Assembly (NCBI GenBank): GCA_028565635.1
Contig: JAOXYB010021714.1
Coordinates: 1-17,112, forward strand
Source of the DNA: Phoronis ovalis
Taxonomy: Eukaryota > Phoronida > Phoronidae
DNA length: 17,112 nt
Reading direction: 5' to 3'
Position 1 is the first letter of the stretch, and every line of letters begins with the position of its first letter. Below the pieces are notes generated by a model. It had not been told where the DNA came from, did not search any database, and worked only from the letters and a program-made list of their open reading frames with translations. Position numbers and translations under genes: made by a program. Positions 16,185 to 17,112 of this stretch are shown one piece after another.

Positions 16185-17112
16185 ATTTTGGATTGATAAT
16201 TTTGAAGAGAAATGGGACAATGTGCTAGGGTCCCACATTATTGGCCAAAATTTAACTTTATTTACTGAATGCTTACAATTTATTTTAACACAGATCACCT
16301 TATAATCCTTTCAGTGAACATCAAATGATGTTTGAATCACAGATTTCCAGATATCTGATAACAGTTTGAATTCATGTTATTATTATTTTCTTGTTTCAAT
16401 TTTACATGATACAAAAATGTGCACTTCTATTATTGTACATCACCATAACACTACCATGTACAAAAGTGCGTCCCTGAAGGGTATATACCCTCCCTGGAAA
16501 TTGACTGCACTTCAAGAGGAGATTGTCTTAGAAAGTTTTAGATGCTTCTCTGACATAACAGATAGAATGTTTGCTACCATCAACAACAATAAAGAAATCT
16601 GATATAATCATATAGGGTTCTGCACACAAAAAAACACAATTTTAATACTTTAAGCTTCTTTACCCTGGGATTGGTGTATTCCTCTTTAAATATACCTATA
16701 TTTGGTAAAAAATCTTGTTTAATTAACAGTACACTGATGTCATTATTGACTCCATTCCTTTATCCATGGTAAACTGAGCATTATAGTGATGCAATTCAAA
16801 TGTCCATTTGAAGGGTTTATCTTAAGATTATATGAACATTAAGATCACCATTTAGAAGATACTTCTTTCTTAACAAACACTTTTGTATAGGAATTTAAAG
16901 AAAAGCTAATCCTCAGATCTTTTATGCAACATATTATCTTAGGACTTTCTGGGATTAGATTGAAATAATGACTCCATTGTGTACATATGTTATCTAGCTA
17001 TATCTATGATTCTAACTTGCACTCCTTGAAATATTTTATTTATTTCTCTGTCTTTTAATATTATTATATAAGCCTAAAACACTTTGCTATATTGTTAAGA
17101 CTTTGATATATA
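16185..17112. other. AT-rich noncoding stretch to the window's end
   Basis: I see no exon, RNA gene or structured element, apart from a small palindrome in GGGTATATACCC around 16480. It is presumed to be a continuation of the PRDM-like gene's first intron. Confidence 0.55.

Noticed and set aside
16366-16602. Plus-strand open frame of 78 codons
   Set aside because: It has a low-complexity start, no splice context and no recognisable domain; it is consistent with chance.

Overview
The window is animal nuclear DNA: it is strongly AT-rich, its genes are split by GT-AG introns, and it carries short inverted-repeat elements. A neuroglobin-like globin with introns at the two classical globin positions, together with repeat families that look bivalve-like, suggests a lophotrochozoan, most likely a bivalve mollusc. 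That lineage call is an inference.

Layout. 1-2140 holds no gene that I can see. A doubtful terminal exon of a plus-strand gene lies at 2141-2248. A 345-bp inverted-repeat element sits at 3462-3806. A three-exon minus-strand gene runs from 13810 down to 5603. I rebuilt it from exon 1 (13600-13810), exon 2 (8557-8645) and a long exon 3 (5603-6997). Splice sites and phases agree at both junctions and give a protein of about 564 residues that I do not recognise; it looks nuclear and partly disordered.

The clearest gene is a complete 147-residue globin on the plus strand (exons 11075-11172, 11676-11901, 12238-12357), with a TATA box, a likely initiator and a poly(A) signal. It lies wholly inside the 4.95-kb first intron of the minus-strand gene, in antisense orientation. 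A cluster of nuclear-receptor half-sites that includes a DR5 lies about 750 bp upstream of its promoter.

To the right, 13811-14752 is a CpG-dense head-to-head promoter region with a consensus CRE and an NRF1-type palindrome. It separates the minus-strand gene from a tiny plus-strand first exon (14753-14789). That exon's 12 codons match the conserved N-terminus of PRDM3 (MECOM)/PRDM16. The rest of the window, 14790-17112, would be its first intron.

Three inverted-repeat elements resembling MITEs (3462-3806, 7767-8470, 12704-13113) and a dispersed repeat pair (5021-5124, 16094-16184) fill noncoding space. The last two elements lie in the introns of the minus-strand gene. I found no tRNA, rRNA, CRISPR array or intact transposase.
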